From: Agriotes lineatus
Lineage: Eukaryota > Arthropoda > Insecta > Coleoptera > Elateridae
Assembly (NCBI GenBank): GCA_940337035.1
Contig: CALNHX010001927.1
Coordinates: 1 to 64,000 of the forward strand
Length of the DNA: 64,000 bases
Reading direction: 5' to 3'
The translations under genes and the position numbers were made by a program. This document shows positions 39,101-54,100 of this stretch, piece after piece. The stretch's first letter is position 1, and every line of letters begins with the position of its first letter. The notes under the pieces are model-generated. The model saw only the letters and a list, made by a program, of their open reading frames with translations. It did no database searches and was not told where the DNA came from.

Positions 39101-42100
39101 TGTTTGCTGTGTCACTGAGTTTTTAATTGTGTATCTACAGTTCTCAGTTTGTTATACCGTACCGAGTACATACACAAAAATTTAATTTTCAATAAAATAG
39201 AAAAATAATTCATGGTAAGCTAATAATCTAGCTATCTAAGCAGAATAGTAGCTAAGTAACTTTCTACCTGCAGTTTACAGAAAGGTATAATCCTCTTATA
39301 ATCCTCTTATTCTCTTATTAGTAATACGCTTGTTGTTTAACAACGGGTGGTTGCCGGGACATAGCCCTAGAGGTGTTGCCTATATTTGTAGGGAATTTTA
39401 ACAAAATTAATAGAACATTTTTTAATCGCTAACTGAATTAATTCGTCACTGCAGGGAACGCAAAAATAGATCGATGCATGTAGGTCAATAAAATACTTTT
39501 ATTTAACGGGGCAAAAGGACAAAAACTTATAAAGATGAATTCCGTTGGCAGTATCAATTAAAATTCATGTGTTATGTGTAACGCGATATCATCCACATTT
39601 ATGAAAAAAAAAAAGCTTTTCGAGATTTAGCCCGTTGGAGAAAAGGTTGCTCTAAATGGTCCTTAAATTAGTTTTTTAATCATACTGCTGTGAAGCGAGA
39701 TATCCCAGTTAGCGTTTCACTAGTCCACGGTGCAAGACGGCTTAACTAAATACAACCCTTAATCCAACACTCGAATTGCCCACAACATATTTGCCTACCT
39801 GGGTTGACACTTACTAGAACTGGAACTGCGCTCACGGGCGATTGGGATGGGGGGCAATCATAAAGTGATTTATTTTTTTATCTTTACCTGCCGAGATTGT
39901 ATCACATGTATTTACATACCGAATGACCGGTTTCAAAACCGATCATGGCAAGTGTTTAATTTTTAGTAAACCAATGATGTGTAACGTAATTACTTAATTA
40001 CCGCGTTTATTGCCAAATCAGTAAGTTATGTTTACCGTTCTAGAACGGCAAGTAAAAATTCGAGGTTTGCAGGTTAGGTTTTGAGTCAGTTTTGACACAG
40101 ACTGACGCAAAACCCAACCTGCTAACCTCAAATTTGACATAGACTTACAGTGCCACCAATATATCATCTTGTGGTATAATGTCACATTTTACTGACGTTT
40201 GAAGAAAAATACGTTTCTATCGTGCAAACAACCTCATAGGCATCACGGATTAAGGAATTACCAATATCAGACAATAATTGGAGTCGTCCCTTCGGTCCTC
40301 TCCAAACAATTGTCTTCGATCGGTAAAATGTCCTTATCTTTCTTAAAACTTAATATGCTATTTTTAAAATTAAATGTTTCTAGTAACTTTATGATACTGA
40401 TATTACGTGCTTTGGCTATGTTCGGTTTTGAAGCCGGTCACCCGGTTATATACATTATTTTCGCTGTTGGTTATTCTAGCGCCAATTTCAAAACAATTTG
40501 ATCATTAGAAAGCGAAAATAAGTTAAACATTATAAGATGTCCCGTTGGCATAATATTACTAAAAGGTACTAAATTATCGAGCTACTGTCATTTGCAGTTC
40601 CCATTAGAAGAATTATTAACACGGAATAAATTTTACCAGGTATGCAATATTAAAAAGAAATATAGCGACATGTAAAAACAAATATATTTTTTATCATATA
40701 CAGTGTGTTGAACATTGTACCGCCAGACGAAAGCGCATAAAGCACCAGCCTCTACACCGCAAGGTAAAATGATGTTATCGATAATACATATATACGTGTA
40801 TACATACATACAGTGTGTTTCACTTCTCACCTTCACACCCCTGTATCCTCCTTATTTATTTTCTGATCGACTTGTAATGTTAGTCATCATACCACCATCT
40901 AAAATAATTATTTTTATAATTTTTAATTATTTTACCGCGCACTAGTAGCCTACTGCGATCAAAAATTGAAGCGAAAAATTGAAAAAGCATAGTAAGCCTA
41001 GTTTTGTGAAAAAAATGTTATTAAAGAAAGTTAATCAGAGTGAAAAAAATAGTGCAAATGTAAATTATTTAACTTTTTATTTACAATTACAGGAATATAA
41101 ATTGACAGCTCATGTATTTAAATTTAGTCAGACAACCATTGAAATTTAATTCGTCTTCATTAAAATATTATTCACTATCAAAGATAATCAAATAACATCT
41201 GAAACCCATGAAAAAATATTCAAGAAAGAGTATAGCATAAGAACATTTTAAATATCTACTTTAATGTGTATTGAAAGTTAATTGACGGTCAGTAAATGAG
41301 ATTTCAAAGATCACATTAATGAGTTTGTCATGACCTCATGACTAAAGACAGAAACGGAAATTCTTAATTTTCTTAACATTGCATATGTGTATATACAAGG
41401 TGATTCACGAATAGTGTCTGATTTAGTGCCTTTATTCTTCCAACCAAAATTACTCCCTCATGGAATACTTCGCTGTTTTTCAATTTGAATACAACTTTGT
41501 GACCATGATTTCAGAAAAATGAAACAAAAGTGTCAATCAAATGTGTCAATCAAACTGTGTTGCAGAAAAAACGGTGCTAAATCAGACACTATTCGTGAAT
41601 CACCCTGTACAATATGGTTTAGGTGTGAGGTCTAGTGTACAGATTTGTGTTGACTTTTATTTTAAATATAATTTCTATAATTCTGTTTATGTATGGGTAT
41701 ATTCTTTTTTAAATTAGTGTTAGATAAAAATAAATGTAATCTTTGAATTTTACAATTATAATAACCAAAAAAGTTAACGTTTTTTTTTCAAAACTGTCAA
41801 ACATTTTTATTTGAATTCTGTTTTCGATGGGCGAAGTGATCCATTTTTGTTAGTAGGAAATGCTTTTACGCTCTAGATCACTCATAATATTTTGCGGCTG
41901 GGCTTAAAAATCCTAGTTACGCCACTGATTTGTATGATCATTTCGCAAGCTTTTCGTGGAGTTTTGATATTCTAAATTTATTCATAGACACGTTCTATGC
42001 TATTGCAATGGATTTACTCTTATTTACAACTGTATTCTCACTAAAGCGGAACAGCGCCAAAGCACTGCACTAACACTTTACCACAGTTTGTGGTAAACAA

Positions 42101-45100
42101 GCTTAAACAACCCTTTTAAAGGCTAAACTACCTATCGCAACTTGTATCTATTAATTCAGTGAAAGAGCGCCCACAAACGTTTAAAATCGGCTTTGCTTTT
42201 TCCTGTTATGTGCATTTACCAAAAATGAAAAATTGTTACCTGAATGGCGGTCTTCCATCTAACTACCTGTAGGCACCATGCACAATTCAGTAGGAGATTA
42301 AACAACCCTTTTAATGACTAAACTACCTGTCGCTAGTCAGTGCGCAGTTCGAGTGCCATCCCACGAAGGTCGGCCCGTAACAGTGGTTACTCCAGAAAAT
42401 GTTGCATTCGTTGAAGCAGAGGAAACAAAGGCAATTTCAGCAGGGACCAATCTTTCTAGAACAACTGTCCTTCGAATTCTCCATGACTATTTTCACATGT
42501 GTAAGATTAGTGCAAGGTGGGTACCAACACTTTTCCCTCCTATTCATAAGCAGCAAGGAGTTGATTGTTGCGTCGAATTTTTGGAGCTCTGTCGTGATAA
42601 CAAGAACGAAGTAATTGATTCCATTGTTACCGTTGACGAAACTATGGTTTTTTATTATGATTCTTTTTCAAAAAGGGAATCTATCGAGTGGCGTTGACGA
42701 GGAGAACCACCTATGAGGAAAGCAAAAGTCTCTCTATCAAGGAAAACAGTCATGGCCACAATATTTTGGAACTGCAAAGAAATTTTGCTGACAGATTTAC
42801 TACTTAGAACGAAATACTACCGGCACGTTTCGCTATGAAAGAAACGCGAAGAGGAATTCACTGTAAAGGCGTGCGTCTATTCAAGGCCGCCTAGACCTAC
42901 CAGGCCTGTTCATTGCCGCCATTGCCGGAGCCCCCGCAAAATAGTGGTTGTACGCTAGTTAGGCGCTCCCGTTAGAATACAGCACTTTTTGTAACATTTT
43001 GCCATACATTTACCATCAAGATATAAATATCATTTAAATGGTTGTGGCAGACATTTCTAGATATATTACTCCACGATTTTAGTTGAGTTTGAGTTATTAA
43101 ATATTCTATTTAGCACACAGTGCTTACAATGCTTATACGTCGTTTTACAATTTTAACAAAATAATTTAAGAGTGAATAGTAAGCAATTATTTAGCTTTTA
43201 TTTTGTTCATAGTTTATAATAATTAAAGTAGACAACAAACAGCTTAAATTAAATAACTAAATCATATGATTACTTTCTAAGTGAATAGTAATCAATTATT
43301 TATTTCTTATTGTATACATGGTTTATAGTAATTAGAGTAGACAACAGACATCTTAAATTAAATAACTAAATCATATGATTACTTTCTAAGTAAATAGTAA
43401 GCAATTATTTATTTTTTATTTTGTACATAGTTTATAATAATTAGAGTTGACAACATACAGCCTAAATTAAATAACTAAATCATATGATTGCTTTCTAAGT
43501 GCATAGTAAACAATTATTTATTTCTTATTATGTACATAGTTTATAGTAATTAGAGTTGACAACAAACAGCTTAAATTAAATAACTAAATAATTTGATTAC
43601 TTTCTAAGTGAATAGTAAGCAATTATTTAGCTTTTATTATGTACATAGTTTATAATAATTAGAGTAGACAACAAACAGCTTAAATTAAATAATTAAACCA
43701 TATGATTACTTTCTAAGTGAATAGTAATCAATTATTTATTTCTTATTGTGTACATAGTTTATAGTAATTAGAGTTGACAACAAACAGTTTAAATTAAATA
43801 ACTAAATAATATATTACCTTCTAAGTACTTAAATAAATAATATTATTACGGTTTTACCTTTCGGGCTATTTAAAAATTATACGACGCTTCTTGTATTAAA
43901 GATTTATTTACAACTATTGGATTAATTATTATTATTGACAAACCCACGAGAATTATAGAGCCGATTACAAATTACTTAAACTACAGGTGCTATTTCTATG
44001 GATACATTTATTTAATATTTACACTGGTTAAACTTTAACTATTTATTTATTTCACTCTTAACACTAACGATTTATTTCTATTTATATGGTTATATTTATA
44101 TGGTTATTTATGTCAATAGTTATATGTACACACGGGCTTTTATTTATGTGGGAGCTCTACACGGCTCTACGCAAATTCCGATTGAACTCAGGACTGCGGG
44201 AGAACTGCTCGCTATTCCCGCTCGCGAGTATTTATATTGCCAGATAGTTCCTTCTGGAAAACGTCTAGAGTTCGCTCGACCTTTCTGGCAACTCTGACGT
44301 ATCACGCGCAAGGTCGTTTCTAGAATGTTCTGTCGCACGGGACGCTGAGTCATATTTCTGGGGCGACGGCCTAGCCCCACGATCGTTACAATATATTAAA
44401 TAACTACTAGAAACGAATATAAACTGATAAACCCACGTATGTAAAAACTTAGGTAGTATTAGAAATACCCGACTTGGCGATTCCTAAATATGCAATAAAG
44501 TTAATCTCTGAAACTTCTTTGTGAGAGGTAAATCAATAATTCATATTTTTATTTGGGTATTTCGCCACTCTGCAAATAAAAATGATTAAATAACGTAAAT
44601 AACGAACGTTTTGAGAGACAATCTGCCTTCGTTATCAACGATTAACAATTAAAAAGGAACAAGAAACTTAGCTTTTTTCACGGAGATTGAAAAACCACCA
44701 ACCTCCAATGAATTGCTTGATACTGACGTTTGTTGATTATCTAAACCTACTTGATCTGATCTTTAAGAATCGATAGCCAACTATTGTCTAAAAATATTGA
44801 GAAAGACGACACGCATTTTTCTTCGGTAAGTAAAATATATGTCTCCTTAATTTTACGTTTAGTTGACATCGATCCTTTAGACAAGATATTTGTGTTTTGC
44901 CAGTTTATTTTGTGATTGTTATCCCAAGCATGTTCTGACAAATTTAATTGATAGGTTTTCATCATATTTTTATGTTCTTTATCTCTAACTGCTAAAGATC
45001 TGGATGTTTCACTGATATATTTCCCGCATTCACAGGGAATACTATATATTAGGGTTGATCGAAAAACGGCGAATTTCTTTTTTCTTTGAATGTTTGTTCT

Positions 45101-48100
45101 ATATACTCAAACGTGGCTACCTATTATGGCTACACACCCTGCAAAAAATGAGGGTTTTAAGAAAATATCTTCCGGTGTCCCCAGGGGTTCAAAGTTAAGA
45201 AATTTTAGCAACGTGTTCCATAAAAATGTCGTATCTCTTATCAATCATTTTGCAGCTCTTTGCTTGACTTTAATAAAAGACAACCGAGAACTCACCACGT
45301 AGAGGTGGCTGCAAGTCGAGTTCCACCCTCCCACCCTCTACCTTTTAATATTTCATAAGTTAGGTATTTTCTAAAAGTCTGATTTGCATTCAAATTGTGG
45401 TAGTGGCTGTCGGGAAGCAATACGACATCTTATAAAACCATCTCTTGCTTCTGGTCCACAAACAGCTGACGATGCTTCTGTCACTAGTTTTACACAGCGT
45501 TCTACAGCTTGTGAATGGCATGGAGATTTAAGAATACGAATTTCGTCTGGTATATTTTATCATTTGTTCTAACTGCTCAGATGAAAATTCTTTATTGGCG
45601 GTTCTGTAACTCCTTTATCTTGCCAATTTACTTAATCAATGTAATCAATTTTTTCAAAATGTATCGGAGGTATCTGGAATTTCCGTATTCCGGTCACGAC
45701 AGGATTATTTCTTGATTTCAAAATACGTCTTAAGCCCAGTTCCCTGATATGCAAGCGTGTGTCACCAAGCATACATAACAATATGTTTTCGGGATGTGCG
45801 AAGTATCCATTAGTTTGTATGACTTTGTGTATTAATTTCTTCAAAGGCAATTGGTAAGTGTCTGGTGCGCTCATATTAAATAAATTAAGCGAACCATATT
45901 TCCTATCTGGTTTTGTCTTAATTTCAAACCATAATGGAACATAAACCGTTTGGATAAAAGTTGTTAAAATGTTTAAATTTTCTGAAGCATTTGCAAAACG
46001 CTGTTTGCTGTAGTCAGCCATCTGGAATGTTCCATTTTGCCAGGCTGCCTTCTTGAAAGACTTTCTGATACGGTTCCTTCCGATATTGCTAAACTAATTT
46101 CATATAGGTACTTTTGATCGCTACTTAGAATACTTAAGTCAACTTGTGGTAGTCTGGCCACAGTAGGACCACTTGTTTTCCATCCAAGTGTTCATAAGAT
46201 GTCGAAATGGCAGTTCGTTAGCGTGAAGCAGGCATATAAACCACTGCAAAGGTCTGCCAATTCCGATCTCTAGTGAACGTATGATACCATTATGAATGCC
46301 AGTATTGACAGCAGTTGCATCACTTCCTATGGTAACCAAATTTGATAAGTCCATGTTTTGTTGTAGAAAAATCATTATAGTTTGTCAGATATCTTTTGCG
46401 TTGCAACAAACAATAACTCTCTGTATTCCGTAATACGTAAAAGTGGCGGAAAGGACTGCAAACCGCTACTGAAGCATTGAAACTAATGAAAGTGGTGGGG
46501 GCACCGCTAAATATTAATCAATTGCATTTAAATTTTACCAGGGTTAATAACTTACCAGCGGGCCACTTTTGCGCATATAGGAGTTTGGGATATTTAAAAT
46601 TGATATTTTCGATCCACCCTACTATACCGGGTGAATATTCCGAAACCGAACATAGGCAATCAACATGGGAAAAAGGTTTTTCACAGATTACTGCTCCCCA
46701 TTTTAACTTAGAGGGTTTATAATGACACCAATCGAAAGAAGATTTTTTTTTCTCATCTAGTGATATGAGAATTAGTTAATTTTCAGTTGTATTTCTCATT
46801 ATTTTATCAAAAATTCGCAATAAATTCAATTCGGAAAATCATGTTGAGCCATGACTCGCAAGACAATAAACAGATTCAAACGTCATTCAAGTGGCAGATT
46901 CATTATGCCGTTGGCAACTATAATTTTAAGATTTCCAATTTTCTTTAATATCATAGAGTCATGGCAAGATATGATTTTTGAAAATCATATTTATCCCGAA
47001 TTTTCGATAAAATAATAAAGTAATACAACTAAAAATTAACTAGTTCGCATATCATTAGATGAGAAAAAAATCTTCATTCGATTGGTGTCATTATAAACCC
47101 TCTAAGTTAAAATGGGGAGCAGCAATCTGCGAAAAACCTTTTTCCCATGTTAATTGCCTATGTTCGGTTTTGGAATATTCACCGGGTATATACAATTATT
47201 TGAATGTTGTTCTTCGTTGAACGGTTTAGTTTTTGTAAGAACTGACCGCAAGGTATTCATCGTTTTGAATAGGTACCGTCCTAACATTGAATCTATTCCC
47301 AATTCGTCTAATTTTGTCAGATATGCCTGGAATACGAGTATAAGGTATAGTAGAGTAATTTTGAGTGTCATTTCTTTGTATGTGTGTGCCATTGTTTCGT
47401 GTATTGAAAATGTTCCGAACAAGAGTCTCTGGATAGCCATTATCTTGTAAAACATTTATAATAAATTATTTCTCATTTTTGAAAAATCTATCATTAGAGC
47501 AAACGACTTTGGCTCTGTCGTAAATACTTTTTACAACGCCTGTCTTTATGTTTTTGTGATGGTTGAAGTTAAAATGTAAGTACCTATTATTAGTCTTGCT
47601 TTTTTTATGATATCCTGATGTTTCAAAAGTATTTATTGTGCGTGTGATTAGTGTATCAAGAAAAGGTAACTGATTGTTTTGCTCTGTTTCTAATGTGAAT
47701 TTGATGGAGGTTTCTCTACTGTTAATATGTTCAAGAAATGTGTCCACCTCATCCGTATCATGAGGCCAAATTGCAAAAACATCATCGACATACCTCCACC
47801 AAACTACTGGTTTATTGGTGTATGTGTAGACATGTTGTTGTTGAAAGTCTTTCATAAAAATGTTACTAACAATAGGAGATAAAGGAGAACCCATTGCCAT
47901 CCCGAAATATTGTTGGTAAAATACATTGTTTAGTTGAAAGTATGTCGTTTTAATTCATAGTGTTAAAAGTTCCATTACGGTATCAATGTTTAATGTTGTT
48001 CGTGTATGTAATGTGTTATCGTTTTGTAGCCTATGTTTAATAATGTTGAGTGTTTTGTCTACTGCAACATTAGTGAAGAGAGTAACTACATCGAAACTAC

Positions 48101-51100
48101 CCATACAGTGTTGTGATTTTATGTTTGTTTCTTTAAGTTTTTCAAGGAAATGTGGCGTGTTCTTTATATATATGTCTGTATTTTTTGATATAGGAGTCAG
48201 TATTTTAAGTAAATATTTAGCTAAAGTGTGACAAGGAGAACCTATAGAACTTATCTATTGGCCTAAGTTCAACGAAGAACAACATTCAACGAATTGTATA
48301 CCGGGTGCTGACTTGCGCGACACACCATAGGAATTTGCATAGTAAATTCTTCATGTTCAATTATTTGCTCAACTAATTATTTTAGAGCTAAAGTGTAAAT
48401 ACATTTTTTGTAGAGAAAAAAAAAGACTGCATCCATTCATACTGTTGCTATCAATTTTTCATTTTCCGGAACCGAAGGAATGCAAAAAATCAAACTAGCA
48501 TTTATACAAAAATCAGTGATGCCATGGAATTATATCGGTAAAGGAAATTGTCCATGCCAGCCCCCAATATGATCGAATGTAGCTACAAGTGCGTAATTAA
48601 AGGTAATATAAATTACGTGTGTCAGCCCTTAATTTGCTGTAGCGATAAAATCGCCCGTCGACGAATGTGGCGACAACCGCGTAATTAGGGATAAAGGGAA
48701 TTACGGATGTCAACCCTCAGTCTGCGATGAGATCGCCCGCTGATCGAAAGTAGCTACAAACACGTAATTCGAAATAAAGTAAGGTTCCAGTTACAGTTAC
48801 CAACCTGCTGACTACCGTAAGATAAGGCACGTCCCCGCGATATCAGCACTTAAAGATTATAAATACATCTGTTTTAGCTAAGTATCTGGTCTTTTTGTAC
48901 GCTCGATGCTTGCAATAAAGTCCATGTGCAATTTCTGTAGTAGTTTTACTTTTTTAAAACGAATTTTCGTTGGCCCGGACCAAATTTGGCGCAGTCGGTA
49001 GTATATCCGAAATCGCTGCATCGAGCATCGATTTTCGTTTTAACGATTGACCGGATAAAAGTTCGGTGTTGAACAATATTCGAGTGTATATCGGAAGTGT
49101 TGTTCAGCTCCAGCAAAGTCAGTGCAACGAAGACGGAATTCGCACAGAAAGCAACCTGGTGGAAGACAGCATCGCCAACGCCAGCCTAGTTAAGAAAATC
49201 TGGTGGAGGACCACATCGCCGAAATCAGCTGTAGGATTAAGAAAACAACCTGGTGAAGGACAGCATCGCCAACGCCAGCCATAGAGTTAAGAAACCAGCT
49301 TTACAAGGATTGCAGAATGAAAACTACACTAATGTAAGTGCTCGTTCCTATTTTTTCCAATTTCCTATTTAACACAATCAGTTAGATTGATAATAAACTC
49401 AGAGGAAAATATTTGAAGTATAAGTAACTGTTTAAAATTTATGTCAGACGTAGAAATAGACGATTTGACGAATTTACTAAGCAATTTTAATTTAGTAGAA
49501 CCAGAAAGCACAATGAATACAAATAACATTGCTAATACTGGTGCAGTAGGTGTAGATTACCAATTACTTCGATTACATTTAGATTCAATAGTTAATTATG
49601 ATGGAAACCCTCACACATTGAGTATATTTATAGACAATTGCGAAAACCTGATTACTGCTTTTGCCAAGGAAACCAATGTCGCACTTAACAATTTCTTATT
49701 AAGAGCCATCCTGGGAAAACTTACAGGACGCGCTTTAATGTTAATAGGATCGCGAACAGAATTAGAATCCTGGAATGAAATAAAAAATGCCCTTACTCTT
49801 AGTTTTGGTGATCAGCGAAATATTGATTGCTTGATTCAAGATTTACTAGCATTAAGGCCCCATAAAAATGAATTACCCTATAATTTTGGAATGCGATGTC
49901 AAGACGCGCGAAGTTTATTAATTTCAAAATTAAATAGTTTAAACATGGCCGCTACAGAAAAACCTATTCACCTTGAAAGTTATAACGATTTGGTTTTAAA
50001 AACATTTATTAGAGGACTAACAGGACAATTGCAAACTAACGTTAGGTTAAGAAACCCAGACAGTCTTGAAAAAGCGATGAGTTTAGTAATAGAAGAGGAA
50101 AATTTTCTATACGCCACACAAAAATCAAATTCTGTGAACACTCAAAATTTATATAGACTATCTCAAAAACTTACACCGGTTAAACCTCACGGATATCAAA
50201 ATTACATGCGACCATTGCCTCCAAATAATTTTACAAATTATTCCTGGCCAAGATTTAAATCAAATATACAACCCATTCAAAGTTTACCGCAACGTCCAGT
50301 ATTTTCACAAAACAATTTACCTCAAAAATCGACAACATTTGGTACTCAGCCCAATTGGCGCCCAAATAATAATTTTCCCACACAACGTCAACCTTATTTT
50401 CAGCAACGTCAAAATCAATTCAATTTTAGTCGTAATCCTGTACAATCTTCTATTCGTTCAAAAAATCAAAGTAATAATTTTAAACCAGAACCGATGGACA
50501 CATCTTCTGGAAATTCAAGTTTAAGACCAAAGCCAACATTTACATCAACGGAACTTTATCAACAAGCTATTAACGAAAATCAAAATGTCGAATACACTTC
50601 AGACAGTCAAAATTATGTCGACGAATCACAATACTATGAAAACCCCGGAACCTTTAATATTGAGTATACTGGTGATTATTCCGAATATTATGTAGATGAA
50701 CCAAATCAATACGAAAATCAATTTTCAGACGATAACAATACCTCTCAGGAAACTGATAACCCAAATTTTCAGTTAGAAGCCCTACAAACCAACCCAACCT
50801 GATACAATTAAATTTAGTTAAAGCAAATTTACCGTATGTTTATATTCCCAGTCATAACGCAAATTTTCTGATAGACACTGGTAGTACAAGGAGTTTAATT
50901 AACCCAGAACTAGCATACAAATTTTATTCAAATTATATCTATGAAGAACCATTTAACATTCAAACTGCTCATGATATTAGTTATCACGATGAAGTAATGG
51001 AAATTCCAGTTTTCGATATTTTTAACGTAGACGAAACTCATAAATTTTATCTTTTTAAATTCAGTTCAAAATATGACGGACTTATAGGCATTGATTTACT

Positions 51101-54100
51101 TGAACAATTAAAAGCAAATATTAATGTTAGGACTAGAGAATTGACAACCCCTAGTACAAAAATTTCAATCGTATATGAAACCGAAATTAAGTCAGCTAAA
51201 AACGAAGCGAGTGAGCTAGCAGAATTTTCAATTAATATACCCCCACGAGTTAATCAAAGAGTCAAAATTCCTGTCAAGCAAAAAGTCGGTATAGGTATTT
51301 TAAGTCACACAAAATTCGGAAATGGAATAGAAATGTAGCAAGCTTTAGTAACGGTATCAAATAATTTTGCTCATACCACTATCATTAATTCTAACGAAAA
51401 TCCAGTAAATTTAAAAATTTCGGAACCTTTGGACATTGAACCCCAAAATTTACTAGAAGTTAATTTTGTAGAGAAAATGGAAATCGATCGATCTCCAAAT
51501 GAAAACTTTGATAATGCTTTAAAACGAAATCTAAAAAACTTGAGACTAGATCACTGCAACCGAGAAGAAAAAGACGCGATTAGGAAACTTTGTTTTGATT
51601 ATAGAGATATATTTCATAGCGAAGAAATACCTTTAAGTTTTACTAACAAAGTTAAACACAAAATTAAGTTGAAAGACGACACTCCAATATTTACAAAATC
51701 TTATCGTTATCCAGAAATTCACAAAAACGAAGTAAAAACTCAAATTCAAAAAATGTTAGATCAAGGAATAATTGAGGACAGTGTTTCACCTTGGTCCAGT
51801 CCAATTTGGATTGTTCCAAAAAAGTTAGATGCTTCGGGTAGGAAAAAATGGAGACTTGTCATTGATTACAGGAAGTTAAACGAAAAGACCATAGACGACA
51901 GATACCCCCTTCCAAATATTACGGACATTCTCGATAAATTAGGCAGAGCTAATTATTTTACTACTCTTGATTTGGCCAGTGATTATTACCAAATTGAAGT
52001 AGATCCGGATGATATTCAAAAAACAGCATTTACTACTGATGGTGGACATTACCAGTTTAAAAGAATGGCTATGGGTTTGAAAAACGCACTCTCCAGTTTT
52101 CAACGTGTCATGGACAATGTATTAAGAGGATTGCAAGATACATGTTGTCTTGTTTATTTAGATGACATTATTATTTTCAGTACATCTCTTCAAGAACACT
52201 TAGAACGACTTAAATCGGTGTTTGATAGACTAAGAAAAAGTAATCTCAAAGTTCAACTTGATAAATCTGAATTTTTACAAAAATCAGTTCAGTATTTAGG
52301 ACATATCATAACCCCTGAAGGAGTAAAACCAAACCCTGACAAAATTTCAGCTATAAAAAATTTCCCTATTCCTAAAACACAGAAAGAAATAAAAAGCTTT
52401 CTTGGACTTTTAGGATACTACAGACGCTTTATTAAGGACTTTGCCAAAATTACGAAACCAATGACGAAATGTTTAAAGAAAAACAGTAAAATTATTCACG
52501 ACAAAGAATTCGTCGATTGCTTTAGGACTTGTACCAAAATTTTAATTAATGACCCTATTTTGCAATACCCAGATTTTTCTAAACCTTTCATTCTGACCAC
52601 AGATGCAAGTAATTTTGCAATTGGAGCAGTTCTTTCTCAAGGACAAATTCCGAACGACAAACCAATAGCGTATGTTTCCCGAACGCTAAATGAATCCGAA
52701 ACAAAATATTCAACCATCGAAAAAGAACTTCTTGCCATAATATGGGCTTGTAAGCATTTTAGGCCATATTTGTACGGACGAAAGTTCACGATTTATACAG
52801 ACCACAGACCATTGCAGTGGTTGTTTAGTTTGAAGGAACCAAATTCGAAATTAGTAAGATGGCGACTTAAATTAGAAGAGTACGATTATGAAATTTACTA
52901 TAAAAAAGGTACACTTAATAAAATTGCAGATTGTCTTTCACGAATTAGTATTAACGCTTTAGAAAACGAATCCCTAGTTAATAATCTCGGCGAAGTAAAT
53001 AAAGATATTTCAGACTTTCTCGATGACTATATGCAAAATTTAACACCTGATAAATTAAATAGAGATGTTTCCGAATTGCTACAAGATTATACTCAAGATA
53101 TGATAGATGACGAACTCCAAACTTCGACTAATATACATGAAAACCCAAAAATCAAAATAATCTCGGATATACAAATACAACCCCCTGACGGAATCAACAA
53201 TAATTCTGATACGTTTACACAGCATTCAAATTTTAATGAAACTACAAATGATGGAATCAAAATTTATGACGAAATAATTAATAATAAAACAAACCAAATT
53301 TTAGTATTCCCAAACGTATATCATAAATTAGAAATCAAACGCGAAACGTATGACAGTCAAAAAATAACCATCAAAATTCCAGAAGTTAGTAATGAAAATT
53401 TAATTTTTCAATTTTTAAAGGAAAATACTGACCCAAAAAAGGGTTACTGTTTATATTTTCATAAAGACTCATTATATAGAGATTTTTGTAGAGTTTATTT
53501 GAAACAGTTCTCAGAACGCGGACCAAAATTAATTAGATGTCTTAAACGAGTCAACACTGTTACAGATCAAGAAGAACAAATTTTATTAGTTAAGAACCAT
53601 CATGAAGGAAAAGCGAACCACAGAGGTATTAATGAAACGTTAGAATACTTAAAACGAAATTATTATTGGAAAAACATGAAACTCGCCATTTCAAATTATA
53701 TTAACTCTTGCGACATTTGTCAACGTGCAAAATATGCTAGAAAGAAACCCTATGTACCCTTAATGTTAACAGAAACAGCAACTAAACCATTTCAAATTGT
53801 TCATATGGATGTTTTTACATTTGATAACCGAATTTACTTAACTTTAGTCGACTCATTCTCAAAATTTGCACAAGCTCTATTTATCCAAGGAAAAACAGCT
53901 ATTCATATTAGTAATGCTTTAATAAAATATTTTGCATCTTTTGGAGTACCTCAAACCTTAGTTGTCGATAAAGGTACAGAGTTTAATAATGAAACTGTTA
54001 AGGAAATATTGAAATTACATAAAATTAACGTTCATTTTACAACCGTAGCCCATCATGAATCGAACTCCATTGTTGAAAGATTTCATTCTACGATTATTGA

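Noticed and set aside
37350..42840. A single long mariner element joining the N-terminal and catalytic fragments
   Set aside because: The fragments are 4.7 kb apart with TIR elements and a MITE in between and no mariner termini visible; they are listed as separate relics.
43172..43827. CRISPR-like regular repeats
   Set aside because: Period is 109 bp with no spacers between units and the context is a eukaryotic intron; it is a satellite.
47154..48231. Plus-strand frames across the Penelope RT
   Set aside because: They are antisense shadows of the minus-strand reverse transcriptase and carry no motif.
51336..51338. Programmed stop-codon readthrough in errantivirus pol
   Set aside because: Errantiviruses express pol by frameshift from gag, and a stop between protease and RT is not a known feature; a point mutation is the simpler reading, though relatives should be compared.
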